NCBI GenBank assembly: GCA_964653485.1
Contig: CAZZFF010000003.1
Coordinates: forward strand, 1-64,000
Source of the DNA: CAVQND01 sp964653485
GTDB taxonomy: Bacteria; Verrucomicrobiota; Verrucomicrobiia; Limisphaerales; UBA8199
Length of the DNA: 64,000 nt
Direction: 5' to 3'
Every line of letters starts with the position of its first letter. Positions within the stretch are counted from its first letter, which is position 1. Both the position numbers and the translations under genes were made by a program. Below the pieces are notes generated by a model, which saw only the letters and a list, made by a program, of their open reading frames with translations, made no database searches and was not told the origin of the DNA. Positions 29,777 to 38,682 of the stretch are shown here, in pieces.

Positions 29777-30412
29777 GAACGCCTCAGTCAGACAGTCCAT
29801 TGCGGTTCTGTCAATCCGCTTTTCGCGTCTGGCCCTGCCGGCGCAACCGCGGAGTGGAAACGAGTTTTGATTTCCACTTCCGCGACTGATGTTTCTGGGC
29901 TTTTTGGCGCATTCCGTCGAGGCCGCGCTGGCCTTGAAGGCCATGGCCAAGGGGCCGTGGCCGGTGGGCGCCGCCCGCACCAGCCCCAAGTGCTGGCATG
30001 AACCCCTCTCCCATCCCGACGAGGCGATCTTCCGCTACCCGCGAAAGGCGTAGCACCAGGCGCGGTTTCCGCTGTGAACTTTCATGAGAGAATCCGTGCG
30101 CTATCAGGTGCTTGTGGCTGGGGGATGGCCATCACGAATTGCTTTGGACGAGGCCGAGCCTGGAGCCATGGGACTTTTGGGGCGCCGCGGCGATTCTCTC
30201 ACTAAAAGCTTGCCTCGGATGCAAAGTCGGGCGAAATAGGTGCCCGATGGCTCGTCACGAAGAAGATTGGCCCCGTGGGTTCTCGCGCGGCGGGATTGGC
30301 TTTCGGCGTTTTCCGCCGTTTGCTAATCGTGGTTTGTATGGACTCAGCCGGTATCCGGTTGCCAATCATCAAGTTTCGTCATCGTTGGAAGTTCCTGAAT
30401 CTTAAGGGTTTT
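29777..30412. other. divergent intergenic region with a possible gene fragment
   Basis: 636 bp lie between the ThuA start and the tRNA. A plus-strand frame open from 29871 to a TAG at 30051 reads as protein-like (AHSVEAALALKAMAKGPWPV, then PLSHPDEAIFRYPRKA) and could be the tail of a lost gene, but it has no leader or known motif. The remainder should hold promoters for the tRNA/PQQ side and the ThuA side; I could not place them confidently. Confidence 0.35.
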
Positions 30413-30488
30413 GGGCCTATAGCTCAGTGGTTAGAGCAGGCGACTCATAATCGCTTGGTCGGGGGTTCAAATCCCTCTGGGCCCACCA
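30413..30488 (+). tRNA. ileX: tRNA-Ile2 with CAU anticodon (lysidine type)
   Basis: A full cloverleaf can be folded. The acceptor stem GGGCCTA pairs with TGGGCCC, the D-arm has AGCTCAGTGG, the anticodon loop is CTCATAA (anticodon CAT), the T-loop is TTCAAAT, and CCA is encoded at 30486-30488. The D-arm and anticodon arm match E. coli ileX nearly base for base, which separates it from tRNA-Met. C34 would be changed to lysidine by TilS so that it reads AUA codons. The PQQ dehydrogenase starts 30 bp later. Confidence 0.93.
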
Positions 30489-30518
30489 CCAAAACCCCTG
30501 GAAGGGCGGCATATCAAT

Positions 30519-32753
30519 ATGAATGGCAGTTCGAGATTATGGCGCGGGTTCCAGGCAGTTTTGCTCTGCTTAACCTTGTCCGCGGTAGCTCGGGAGGGGT
30601 GGCAACCTGGGAACTCAGCTTCGGAGACAGCCGCGGACGGTTCAACCAAGCATGACTACTGGGCCGTGGAGGATGCCAAGGCGCGGGAGAGGCTGCCATT
30701 ATACAAAGTCATTCCAGCGGCGAGGCCCGATGAATTGACCCCGGCGAATGGTTATCCCAAGCCCGAAACGTTTTTGACGTGGCACCGGTCTCACGGGGAC
30801 AACGGCGGCAGGCGGTATTCCGCCCTGGACCAGATCAACCGCCATAATGTGTCGCAATTGCAGCCGGCGTGGATTTATCACTCCGGCGACAGCAGCAATA
30901 ATCTCCAGTGCAACCCCATCATCGTGGGGGGAATCATGATCGCTCCGACGCCCGGCAACTTCATGGTGGGCATCGATGGCGAGAATGGAAAAGAGCTATG
31001 GCGCTTCAAGCCGGAGGGGCGCCCGGCATTTCGCGGCTTGATCTACTGGCAAGGCGCCGGGAAGGCAAAGGAACGCGTGCTGTTTTGCGCGGGGAAGTTT
31101 CTTTATGCGCTGAACCCCAACACCGGCGAGGTGATCGACACGTTCGGAGAGAACGGCCACACGCTGCTGCCGGGCCGAGTGCAAGGTGGATTCGGCGCCG
31201 CCACGGCCGGCCCGGCCACATTTCAGGAAATCATCGTGGTGCCCGGGTTTGAAAAGGACGTGTGGGGATTCGATGTCGTCACGGGCAAACAATTGTGGAC
31301 CTTTCACACCGTGCCGCACCCGGGGGAATTTGGCTACGAGACGTGGGACCGCCCGGAAAGCTACGCGGCGAATTGCTGGCCCGGCATGGCAATGGACGAG
31401 GTGCGCGGCATCGCGTACATCTCCACCGGCGGAGCGAAGCCGAACTTCATCGGAGTTGGGCATCTGGGAGACAACCTTTTTGCGGATTGCCTGATCGCAC
31501 TCGACGCACGGACGGGCCGGCGCCTCTGGCATTTTCAGGAGATTCCGCACGATCTCTGGGACCGGGATATTTCCGCTCCGCCCAACCTTGCGACCATCAC
31601 TCGCGACGGCAAGCGGGTGGACGTAGTCGCGGTCACCACCAAGAATGCCGACACGCTGCTGCTGGACCGCGTGACGGGCAAACCGATCTTTCCGTTTCGA
31701 TTGCGCCGCGCGCCGACGAGCGATTTGCCGGGCGAAGTGACCGCGCCGTATCAGCCTGACCCGGAGCTGCCCGAGCGGTTCGGGAAAATGGAGTTCACGG
31801 CGGCGGACCTTACCGACCGGACGCCGGAAGCCGCGGAATTCGCCGCCGCCCGATTCAAGAGTGTCACCACGGGGTTCTTTCGTCCGGCCAGCCTCGGGCG
31901 TCCGAATTTGTATTGGGGCATGGACGGCGGCGCGGAATGGTCGGGTGCCTGCGTTGACCCCGAGACGGGGCGGCTCTACGTGAGCGCAAACCATCTCGGC
32001 TGGATGATCTCGATTTTTCGCGATGACGATCCCCCGGACGAATCGTCCGGGCCAAAATCGCGGGGCCGGACGGTGTATGAAACCGCGTGCGCGTCCTGCC
32101 ACGGGCTGGACAAGCTGGGCATCGGCGTCGCGCCCCCGTTGCGGGGCTTGCGCTTCCGGCTCTCCGACGCGGACATCATGCGGCAGGTCCGCACGGGCAC
32201 AAATGGCATGACGGCCTTTTCCACCATGAGCGAAGCCGATCTCAAGGCCGTGACGGACTACCTGCTCTTGCGCGACCGCGCCACGCCCCCGGCGGATGCA
32301 AGGTCTGAACGCCCCCGCTACAGCTTCACGGGTTATCCGAGGTTCCTGGACAACGAGGGCTATCCGGCCAGCAAGCCGCCATGGGGCACGCTCAATTGCC
32401 TGGACCTCAACACCGGGAAATTGGTGTGGCAAGTGCCCTTGGGAGAATATCCCGCGCTCGCCGCCGAGGGCGTTCCCAAGACCGGCACGGAAAACTATGG
32501 CGGGGCGATTGTCACCGCGGGCGGGTTGCTCTTTTGCTCCGGCACGCGCGACGCGAAAATCCGCGCGTTCGACAAGGCAACAGGCGCGGAATTGTGGTCC
32601 GGAAAACTGCCGTGGGTGGGGAGCGCGCCGCCGACGACGTATGCCATCAAAGGCCGGCAGTTCGTGGTGACCGCCTCGACCGGAAACAAGCTCGGCCAGC
32701 AGAACGAGTACGGCGATGCGTACGTGGCGTTTGCGTTGCCGGAGACGAAGTGA
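30519..32753 (+). CDS. PQQ-dependent dehydrogenase with inserted cytochrome c domain
   Basis: 744 residues. A signal peptide (~1-24, GFQAVLLCLTLSAVA) leads to a periplasmic quinoprotein beta-propeller of the glucose/quinate/shikimate type. Blade motifs include NGKELWRFKPEG, TGKQLWTFHTVPHPG, TGRRLWHFQEIPHDLWDRDI and TGKPIFPF. A c-type haem domain lies between blades: CASCH at 524-528 and a probable axial Met in TNGMTAFSTM. The last blades follow (TGKLVWQVPLGEYPAL, RAFDKATGAELWSG). It oxidises a sugar or alcohol in the periplasm and can pass electrons to its own haem and on to the respiratory chain. The substrate is undetermined. No pqq synthesis genes are in the window. Confidence 0.9.
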   Translation: MNGSSRLWRGFQAVLLCLTLSAVAREGWQPGNSASETAADGSTKHDYWAVEDAKARERLPLYKVIPAARPDELTPANGYPKPETFLTWHRSHGDNGGRRYSALDQINRHNVSQLQPAWIYHSGDSSNNLQCNPIIVGGIMIAPTPGNFMVGIDGENGKELWRFKPEGRPAFRGLIYWQGAGKAKERVLFCAGKFLYALNPNTGEVIDTFGENGHTLLPGRVQGGFGAATAGPATFQEIIVVPGFEKDVWGFDVVTGKQLWTFHTVPHPGEFGYETWDRPESYAANCWPGMAMDEVRGIAYISTGGAKPNFIGVGHLGDNLFADCLIALDARTGRRLWHFQEIPHDLWDRDISAPPNLATITRDGKRVDVVAVTTKNADTLLLDRVTGKPIFPFRLRRAPTSDLPGEVTAPYQPDPELPERFGKMEFTAADLTDRTPEAAEFAAARFKSVTTGFFRPASLGRPNLYWGMDGGAEWSGACVDPETGRLYVSANHLGWMISIFRDDDPPDESSGPKSRGRTVYETACASCHGLDKLGIGVAPPLRGLRFRLSDADIMRQVRTGTNGMTAFSTMSEADLKAVTDYLLLRDRATPPADARSERPRYSFTGYPRFLDNEGYPASKPPWGTLNCLDLNTGKLVWQVPLGEYPALAAEGVPKTGTENYGGAIVTAGGLLFCSGTRDAKIRAFDKATGAELWSGKLPWVGSAPPTTYAIKGRQFVVTASTGNKLGQQNEYGDAYVAFALPETK

Positions 32754-32830
32754 GCGGGTCGAAGGCCGAGGTCTCCCTCAACAGCCGAAGGAGCCTCCTG
32801 CCCACACGAGGCGATGGAGGACCCCAACGG

Positions 32831-33847
32831 TCATGGCTTTGGCATGGCCTTGAGGCTGAGGTTCCGGATTTGGAGGTCCACGTCAAACATGCCGGGGACT
32901 TCCCAGCCGATGAAGATGCCCAAGGGCCGGTAATCGGCGAGGTCCCGGGAGCCTTGGATGAAGCCCTTGTCCCGGGCGTGGTCCAGGCCTTGGCGGATTA
33001 AGGGCAGGAGGTCTTGCTCGAACGTAACCCAATCCCCATCGTGGGTGCTCTTCCCGGCAAATTGATCGGAGGCCGGGGTGAAGATGAAGAGCTTCGTTTC
33101 GCCGAAATCCCGGGCCTCGTACGCGGGCACGACGCGATAGCGGTTATCGTAAATGGGAATGCCGAACCAGTAGCATTCCCCGTAGCCGGCGGCTTTGGGG
33201 TTGCGATTGGCCACCGTGAGGTAAACGAAGTACTGAGCGGCGTGGAGGGAGGGCGAGTAATCGTTGGTGCTGACCAACGCGGAGCGTTTGAGGCGTGCCT
33301 CGAGGTGGAAGTTGCAGGCGCCGAGTTCGGCGAGCGCCGGAGGGTTTTCAAAGTCCTGCTGGACCAGGAGATGGACCCAGGGCTCGTTGGCCGACTTGCG
33401 TGCCCGCGGGTATTCGGCGCCGGCATTGACAGCCAGCGAGAGGTCCGCCACGGCGCTGCCGGGTTTTCCCAAGACGACGGTTTTGGCGTTGTTGGTGAAC
33501 GCCATCGACTTGCCCGAGATCACGCAGCTTCCGAGCGGCAGAGGGAACTTGCTCGACCATTGGGCAAGGTCCCAGACGGGTTTTCCGGGCGCCAGCCCCC
33601 CGGACTCTCCATAAGCGACGCGTTTGCCCGGTTTGGGTTCGAGCAGATAGAAGCCGCTCTGGAAATGGGGATCGCGAACCAACTCACGCTCACCCGCCGC
33701 ATAGGAAAGCGAGAACGCGGCGACCGACAGAAACAACAGGGCCTTGAAAGGGCGCGGAGAGCCGCGGACCGGCACTGGCGAAGCCGGATTCGATTGCCTT
33801 TGGTTCACGGGGATTGCCGGGACTTCCGGGTTCATGAGGGATTCCAT
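32831..33847 (-). CDS. secreted hypothetical protein
   Basis: 338 residues. A long, basic N-region (~33 residues) comes before a hydrophobic segment (PFKALLFLSVAAFSLSYAAG) that should act as a signal peptide; a downstream Met at residue 5 is also possible. The mature part is beta-rich with many aromatic residues and no motif I can assign; a carbohydrate-binding or concanavalin-like sandwich is a guess. It ends 77 bp from the convergent PQQ dehydrogenase and lies 32 bp downstream of the GH38-like gene, so it is probably co-transcribed with that gene. Confidence 0.65.
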   Translation of the reverse strand: MESLMNPEVPAIPVNQRQSNPASPVPVRGSPRPFKALLFLSVAAFSLSYAAGERELVRDPHFQSGFYLLEPKPGKRVAYGESGGLAPGKPVWDLAQWSSKFPLPLGSCVISGKSMAFTNNAKTVVLGKPGSAVADLSLAVNAGAEYPRARKSANEPWVHLLVQQDFENPPALAELGACNFHLEARLKRSALVSTNDYSPSLHAAQYFVYLTVANRNPKAAGYGECYWFGIPIYDNRYRVVPAYEARDFGETKLFIFTPASDQFAGKSTHDGDWVTFEQDLLPLIRQGLDHARDKGFIQGSRDLADYRPLGIFIGWEVPGMFDVDLQIRNLSLKAMPKP

Positions 33848-33879
33848 ACGACGCGTTGAGAGTGGTTTTAACTGCCAGC

Positions 33880-36519
33880 TTATTCACTTGGGGTGATCCG
33901 GAGCGTGCCGATTCCCCTCGAAGGCAGGGCCAACTCAAAAACCGAAAAGCCGTTCTCGTCATTTCGGAAGGGGAGTTCCTTCAGCGCCCGGCCATTCAAT
34001 TGGACCAGCTCGATTCTCGACGCCCGAGCGCCGTAGGAAACCGTCTTCGCACGATCGTCGGCGGAGGGGTTGAATAGGCGGATGAGGATTTTGCCGGCGC
34101 GCATCCGCGCGGCGGTGAGTTCCCAATTCGCACGGGCGATGTTCAGCAGGGTGCTTTCGCCGGTCCCGGGCTCCGCGCTCGCGCGGCCAAGCCGGGCGAT
34201 GAGCGGTTCGTTCCAGGCGGCCCCGGCGGTCCATAGACCGGCGGCTTGCCAGTCCCCGCTGTGGGGGAGCAGAGCGTAGTTTACCTCGGTCGGACCTTGA
34301 ACCGAATAGTTGCGGCCCCAGAGCCCGATACCGCTGTATTGCAACGTAAGGCCGAGGGGTTGCTCCGCGCCGTGGGCGTAGCTGGTGGTGTGGTCGGCCA
34401 GCAGCGCCACCCCCGCCCCCTGACGGGGATCGAAGACATCCACCCAATGGAGCATCACGTTGTTCTTGATTTCGGACCAGGCCTCGAAAAATGTGTTCGT
34501 CAGCCGGCTCTCGGTGACGTCGAACGGAGCGTCCTTGAACACCTTCTGACCGCGCAAGGCCAGCGGGAACAGTGCCAGGAGTTTGCAGCGCTCGTCATAA
34601 AAGGCCTTGCGATCGTCCTCCGCGCGGAACCCGCCGCTTTGCCGATACTCGGCCCCAATGCCCGGATGGCCCTGCCAATCAATGGTCAGGCCCAGGTCGA
34701 TCCGCGGTTCGCCCTGGGCCAGGGTGAGCCATTGCGTGATCGAATTGGAAGCAACTTGGCTGCTGACCCGAAGACGCACCCGAAGCGGTCCCGACTCCAC
34801 GATTTCCACTTTCGCGGACTCCTCCGCGCTCGAATAAAAACGCTGGTCTTTGAAGAAGTAGCCGCGGATTTCATTGAAGCAGCGGGCATTGGCCGCATCG
34901 ACCCACTCGCGATCGCCAAGGCGCTTGGCCACCAGGCTGCGGAAAGTCCCGCCCTTGCTTGGGTCCAACTCAGCCCGGTAAAAGTCGGTCTCGACCCTTA
35001 CTCGTCCATCAGGCATGGTTACCGCCGTCGCGCCTTTGGTTGGGGCCGAGAGGCCCTCTTTCAGCCAAAAGGTCCGGTAGCCCATAGCCGGGGCGGAACC
35101 GGAAAACAGGACTTCCCTTTGCCCGTTGCCGCCGATCATTTGCGACAGGAGTTGGTGTCCGGCTTTGTCCCAAACCGTGGCTGCGGAACCGTGCCAATCC
35201 GCCGGCAAGGGAACGCTGACCAGGCCCGTCCGGGCGACGGCCAAGGTATTGAAGACGGTGACCGAATAGGAAGCACCCTCCCCCGCGCGCGACAGCAGGG
35301 ACGCCGCGGAGCGGTCGATGATCTCGTCGCTCGTCTGACGCGTAGAGTCCGTCCAGCGCCGGACTTTGTCGGCCCAGGTATCCCCGGGCCGGCCATTGTA
35401 AGGGACGATCCAGCAGTCATGATGCTGCGCGAGGAGGAGCGTTCGCCAGGCCTCGTCCACTGCGGCTTCCGGCCAGGGCATTTGCGAGTACGCCGAGGCG
35501 AGGGTCGCCAGCTTCTCGGCCACCACGAGGCGGTTTTCCGCGCTCCGGACCTGTTGGGCAACCCGTTGCAGCACCTGCGCGCCCCAGACCAGGCTCACTT
35601 GAAAATCCTCCTGGCTCACTCGCCAATCCGGCGCCAAAGGCGGCAGTGCCACAGCCTCGAAGTAGTGGGTCCAGGTCACATACTCGGTGGGGGAATAAGC
35701 TCCCGGGGCATGCCCCAGCCACGGACCAAAGCGCCATCCGGCGTCCTGCAAGCACATCCCCACCGGATGCGCGATGCCCGCTTCCCTCGCGGCCTGGATA
35801 TAGGGCGGGACGTTAAAGGCGGCCATGGTTTCCCAAGTCGAGCCAGGCTTGAGTGTTTCCACCTGGTAACGGGGCACCGCCGGAATGCCCACGCCGTCCG
35901 GTCCAACCCAATTTACCAACTCGCCGCCATGCGCCCGCGTATAACCGCCCCAGCACGTATTGGGGTTTTTCAACACGGCATACTTGAAACCGAAAGACCT
36001 CAGGATGCCGGGCAAGGCGCTGGTGAAACACGGTTCTTCCGTGCAATAGGTGGCGACCTCCGTTTGGGGGAAATGCTCGCGGATTTTGCGCAGGCCGCGC
36101 TCCAACTGCTGGATCACGCTTTCGCCCGAGATGTTCCAGAGATAGCTCTGCCCGTACGCCGGGTTCACGAACTCAATCCGCCGCGGCGCCGCCGGGTCCG
36201 TTATCAACGCTTTCAACGCCTGATAGGCCTCGGGCGTGTTGGTGCGGGCAAAGTCCCAGGTTTCGGGCTCGATTTCGAGGTTGAGCCTCCAGTCGGGATG
36301 CTGTCGAAGCGCGTCCACGATGAACTGGGTGAACGAGGGAGGGTAATGGCCGTAAATGCCGCCGTGATAGCCGTCGGCAAACCAGGCTGGCTCCGCCCCT
36401 CGCGAACACGCCATGAACCCCATCGCCGCCACCGAAACGAGCGTTCCGAAGGCAAATCGGAGCAGAGCCTGGCTCAGCCGGGGCGCCCTTATCCGGACTT
36501 TCATCACCGCGACATTCAT
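33880..36519 (-). CDS. glycoside hydrolase family 38-like protein (alpha-mannosidase type)
   Basis: 879 residues with a signal sequence ending near AMGFMACSRG (a weak lipobox). The N-terminal catalytic-like domain (DGYHGGIYGHYP; NLEIEPETWDF; LPGILRSFGFKYAVLK), the middle-domain signature LLLAQHHDCWIVPYNGRPGD, and the C-terminal beta domains (VETDFYRAELDPSKGGTFRSL) follow the GH38 plan of Zn-dependent retaining alpha-mannosidases. Where GH38 enzymes usually show D-x-F-G-H, this protein has TEEPCFTSALPG, so the nucleophile position may be altered. Exported; substrate unknown. The gene may begin at Met 36504 instead. Confidence 0.78.
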   Translation of the reverse strand: MNVAVMKVRIRAPRLSQALLRFAFGTLVSVAAMGFMACSRGAEPAWFADGYHGGIYGHYPPSFTQFIVDALRQHPDWRLNLEIEPETWDFARTNTPEAYQALKALITDPAAPRRIEFVNPAYGQSYLWNISGESVIQQLERGLRKIREHFPQTEVATYCTEEPCFTSALPGILRSFGFKYAVLKNPNTCWGGYTRAHGGELVNWVGPDGVGIPAVPRYQVETLKPGSTWETMAAFNVPPYIQAAREAGIAHPVGMCLQDAGWRFGPWLGHAPGAYSPTEYVTWTHYFEAVALPPLAPDWRVSQEDFQVSLVWGAQVLQRVAQQVRSAENRLVVAEKLATLASAYSQMPWPEAAVDEAWRTLLLAQHHDCWIVPYNGRPGDTWADKVRRWTDSTRQTSDEIIDRSAASLLSRAGEGASYSVTVFNTLAVARTGLVSVPLPADWHGSAATVWDKAGHQLLSQMIGGNGQREVLFSGSAPAMGYRTFWLKEGLSAPTKGATAVTMPDGRVRVETDFYRAELDPSKGGTFRSLVAKRLGDREWVDAANARCFNEIRGYFFKDQRFYSSAEESAKVEIVESGPLRVRLRVSSQVASNSITQWLTLAQGEPRIDLGLTIDWQGHPGIGAEYRQSGGFRAEDDRKAFYDERCKLLALFPLALRGQKVFKDAPFDVTESRLTNTFFEAWSEIKNNVMLHWVDVFDPRQGAGVALLADHTTSYAHGAEQPLGLTLQYSGIGLWGRNYSVQGPTEVNYALLPHSGDWQAAGLWTAGAAWNEPLIARLGRASAEPGTGESTLLNIARANWELTAARMRAGKILIRLFNPSADDRAKTVSYGARASRIELVQLNGRALKELPFRNDENGFSVFELALPSRGIGTLRITPSE

Positions 36520-36610
36520 ATATTTCGAGGTAGGATATAGTGGAATGTTCCGTAGGCGAAGGCCATTGTGCCATCCGTATCCTCGGCTGAGATGTTTTTG
36601 AGGATTTGGG

Positions 36611-38605
36611 TCAGGAGCGCGGGGTTTTCAACATCTCCAGCGAAATGGACGGGAGATACTCGCCCTTGAGTTCGCGCTTCCACCAGGCGCCCGTGCGTTT
36701 GCGCTCCGCAGGCGAGGTGAATTGATAGTTGTACACTCGAGCACGAATGTACTTGGGAGGCCGATCCGGAAACGGGTTCTTCTCCAGCAAGGCGAGCACG
36801 TCCGGCGACCCCTGGAGCAGCCGGACGCAGAAGTTCACGAACCACGGATTCTGGCGAACATCCCCCAACGCCGCGAACCACATCTGCCAATCCAGGCGCG
36901 GTTGATGCGGCGCCACGAACGCCGGGCGGCGTTTCGGGTCGCCGGGCTTATATGGAAACTCGTATGCCTGCCAGCCGTGCCCGTCGTTGCTGCCTTCGAC
37001 GATGATTTCCGGCCTCTCGGTTGTCATGACGGCGAAAAGGCCGTAGCTGTTGACACTGCGGAACGGAGCGAGCCAACGATGAACCGCCAGTGCGGGGGAC
37101 GTCCAGGACGGCAAACGCCCGAAGGGCGACAGCAGTTGGACCGCCGAGATGCCGACGACGACGACTGCCAAGAGCACCATCCCGGCCTCCCGCCAACGCC
37201 ACCGGCCGTTGCGAGACCCGTCCGCCACGGCCCTGGAGCGCGAGTAAAGCGCGGACAGCTTTCGAGGCGCCAGCCTAGCTATCGCGAAGTCATCCAGCAG
37301 CAACAGGCACAGGCCCAGCGTCAACCAGTTGAAGAACGTGTAATTGCCGGTCAGCAGGATGAGAACCTGGAACAGAGCCAGAACCGCGCCTCCCGCCATC
37401 CGAAGCCGCCGGGGCGCAAATATGAGAAACGGCACGGCCAGTTCGATGAGGAACATCACTGCGCAGGAGCCTTTCTGGAACCACAAGGGCAGTTGGTGCG
37501 CATACCAGGCAATCCAGGTTGGGAGCGGCTGGGTCTCGTAATGGAAGGTCAAGGCAGTAAGCCCGCGCCAGGTCGCATCGCCGCCGGCGAGCTTCACGAC
37601 TCCGGAGAGGAACATCAGCTTGAACAGCAGCAACCGCAGCAGCCAGAGCGCAGTCCGCGAGGGCGGCTTTTCCCGGGACGGGCGCGGAAGCACCCGGCCC
37701 GGCGCCAGGAAGATCGCCAACAGCCCGGTTTCCAGGAGCAGGTTATCCCATTGAAACGCAAGGAAATCGCGGGAGACCGTGGCCAGCGAGAGGTAAACCA
37801 GCCACACCAACGCCAGGCACACCCGCGGACAAATCCCGACGATCACCAGGAGGGCAAGCGTCGCCCCCGCGGCGCATTGAAAGCGCAGAAAGCCGTCCGA
37901 CGCCCCTAACCAGCACAGGGTCGGCAGCAGACGATAGCGATCGATCCCAATTCCGCTCTCTGCCACCGCGGAGCGGGCTTGCAACATCAAGTGCGATGCC
38001 GGGAGAACTCCGTCCTTTCCAACCAACCCCGCGACTTGCGTCCAAAGCGAAACAAACGCGATCAGGTAAATCACCCCCAGCCAGCCCAGGAACACCCGGC
38101 GGACCAGAAACAACTCCGCCCGTTCCACGTGTTGTCCCCAGCACAATCGGGTGAGCGAGCCAAACAGGGAACGATGTCCGGCAACGAACCGGTAGCACGC
38201 CTCGGTTGTCCGAGCCACCCAGGGGGAGCTTTGATACAGTCGCAAGGCCCATCGCCGCGAACGGTTGACCGCCAACGAGCGGAAGACGGCCTCAGCGCCC
38301 TGATAGACCGCGCCATCCGTGTCAATGAGATGCACCGCCCTCTCCAGGCGTTCTCGCGGCAGCTCGGGATAGAGCAGCGCCACGCGGCCATCCTGCAGCG
38401 GGACGTAATCCACCGACTCACCCGTGACTTGCATCCATCGCCGCACCCAAAGCATACAGAAGCGGCAATCGCCGTCGTAAACCACGACCGGTTTGCTCGG
38501 AGCGTTTGCGACCTGGCGGGGATGAGTCACAGGCAAATGTAAGGTCTCCTTTTGAGACAACAACCCACAATCTCGTTTTGGCCAATGGACCCACGCTTGC
38601 GGCAT
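36611..38605 (-). CDS. DCC/DUF393 domain fused to lipase maturation factor family membrane protein
   Basis: 664 residues from ATG 38605; a TTG at 38623 is the longer option. The N-terminus is a DCC (DUF393) thioredoxin-like domain with VVYDGDCRFCMLWVRRW (CxxC), YVPLQDGRV and VYQGAEAVFRSL. From ~residue 165 come about nine membrane helices of the LMF1/HTTM type (FQWDNLLLETGLLAIFLAP, LFLSGVVKLAGGDATWRG, GNYTFFNWLTLGLCLLLLDD). The soluble LMF tail then has NSYGLFAVMTTERPEIIVEG and RLDWQMWFAALGD. LMF proteins assist folding of secreted enzymes in animals; the bacterial role is unclear. The fused redox domain suggests thiol chemistry at the membrane. Confidence 0.82.
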   Translation of the reverse strand: MPQAWVHWPKRDCGLLSQKETLHLPVTHPRQVANAPSKPVVVYDGDCRFCMLWVRRWMQVTGESVDYVPLQDGRVALLYPELPRERLERAVHLIDTDGAVYQGAEAVFRSLAVNRSRRWALRLYQSSPWVARTTEACYRFVAGHRSLFGSLTRLCWGQHVERAELFLVRRVFLGWLGVIYLIAFVSLWTQVAGLVGKDGVLPASHLMLQARSAVAESGIGIDRYRLLPTLCWLGASDGFLRFQCAAGATLALLVIVGICPRVCLALVWLVYLSLATVSRDFLAFQWDNLLLETGLLAIFLAPGRVLPRPSREKPPSRTALWLLRLLLFKLMFLSGVVKLAGGDATWRGLTALTFHYETQPLPTWIAWYAHQLPLWFQKGSCAVMFLIELAVPFLIFAPRRLRMAGGAVLALFQVLILLTGNYTFFNWLTLGLCLLLLDDFAIARLAPRKLSALYSRSRAVADGSRNGRWRWREAGMVLLAVVVVGISAVQLLSPFGRLPSWTSPALAVHRWLAPFRSVNSYGLFAVMTTERPEIIVEGSNDGHGWQAYEFPYKPGDPKRRPAFVAPHQPRLDWQMWFAALGDVRQNPWFVNFCVRLLQGSPDVLALLEKNPFPDRPPKYIRARVYNYQFTSPAERKRTGAWWKRELKGEYLPSISLEMLKTPRS

Positions 38606-38682
38606 CCCATTGGCCCGCGACAAGAAGTCACGCCGCGTGGCCGAATTCAGCCGGAACCCCTCCGGATCGAGAATGGCTGTTC

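Noticed and set aside
34246..36540. 764-codon plus-strand frame opposite the GH38-like gene
   Set aside because: Exact antisense of a gene with clear motifs; its composition (Arg, Gly, His rich) and lack of motifs mark a G+C codon-bias shadow.
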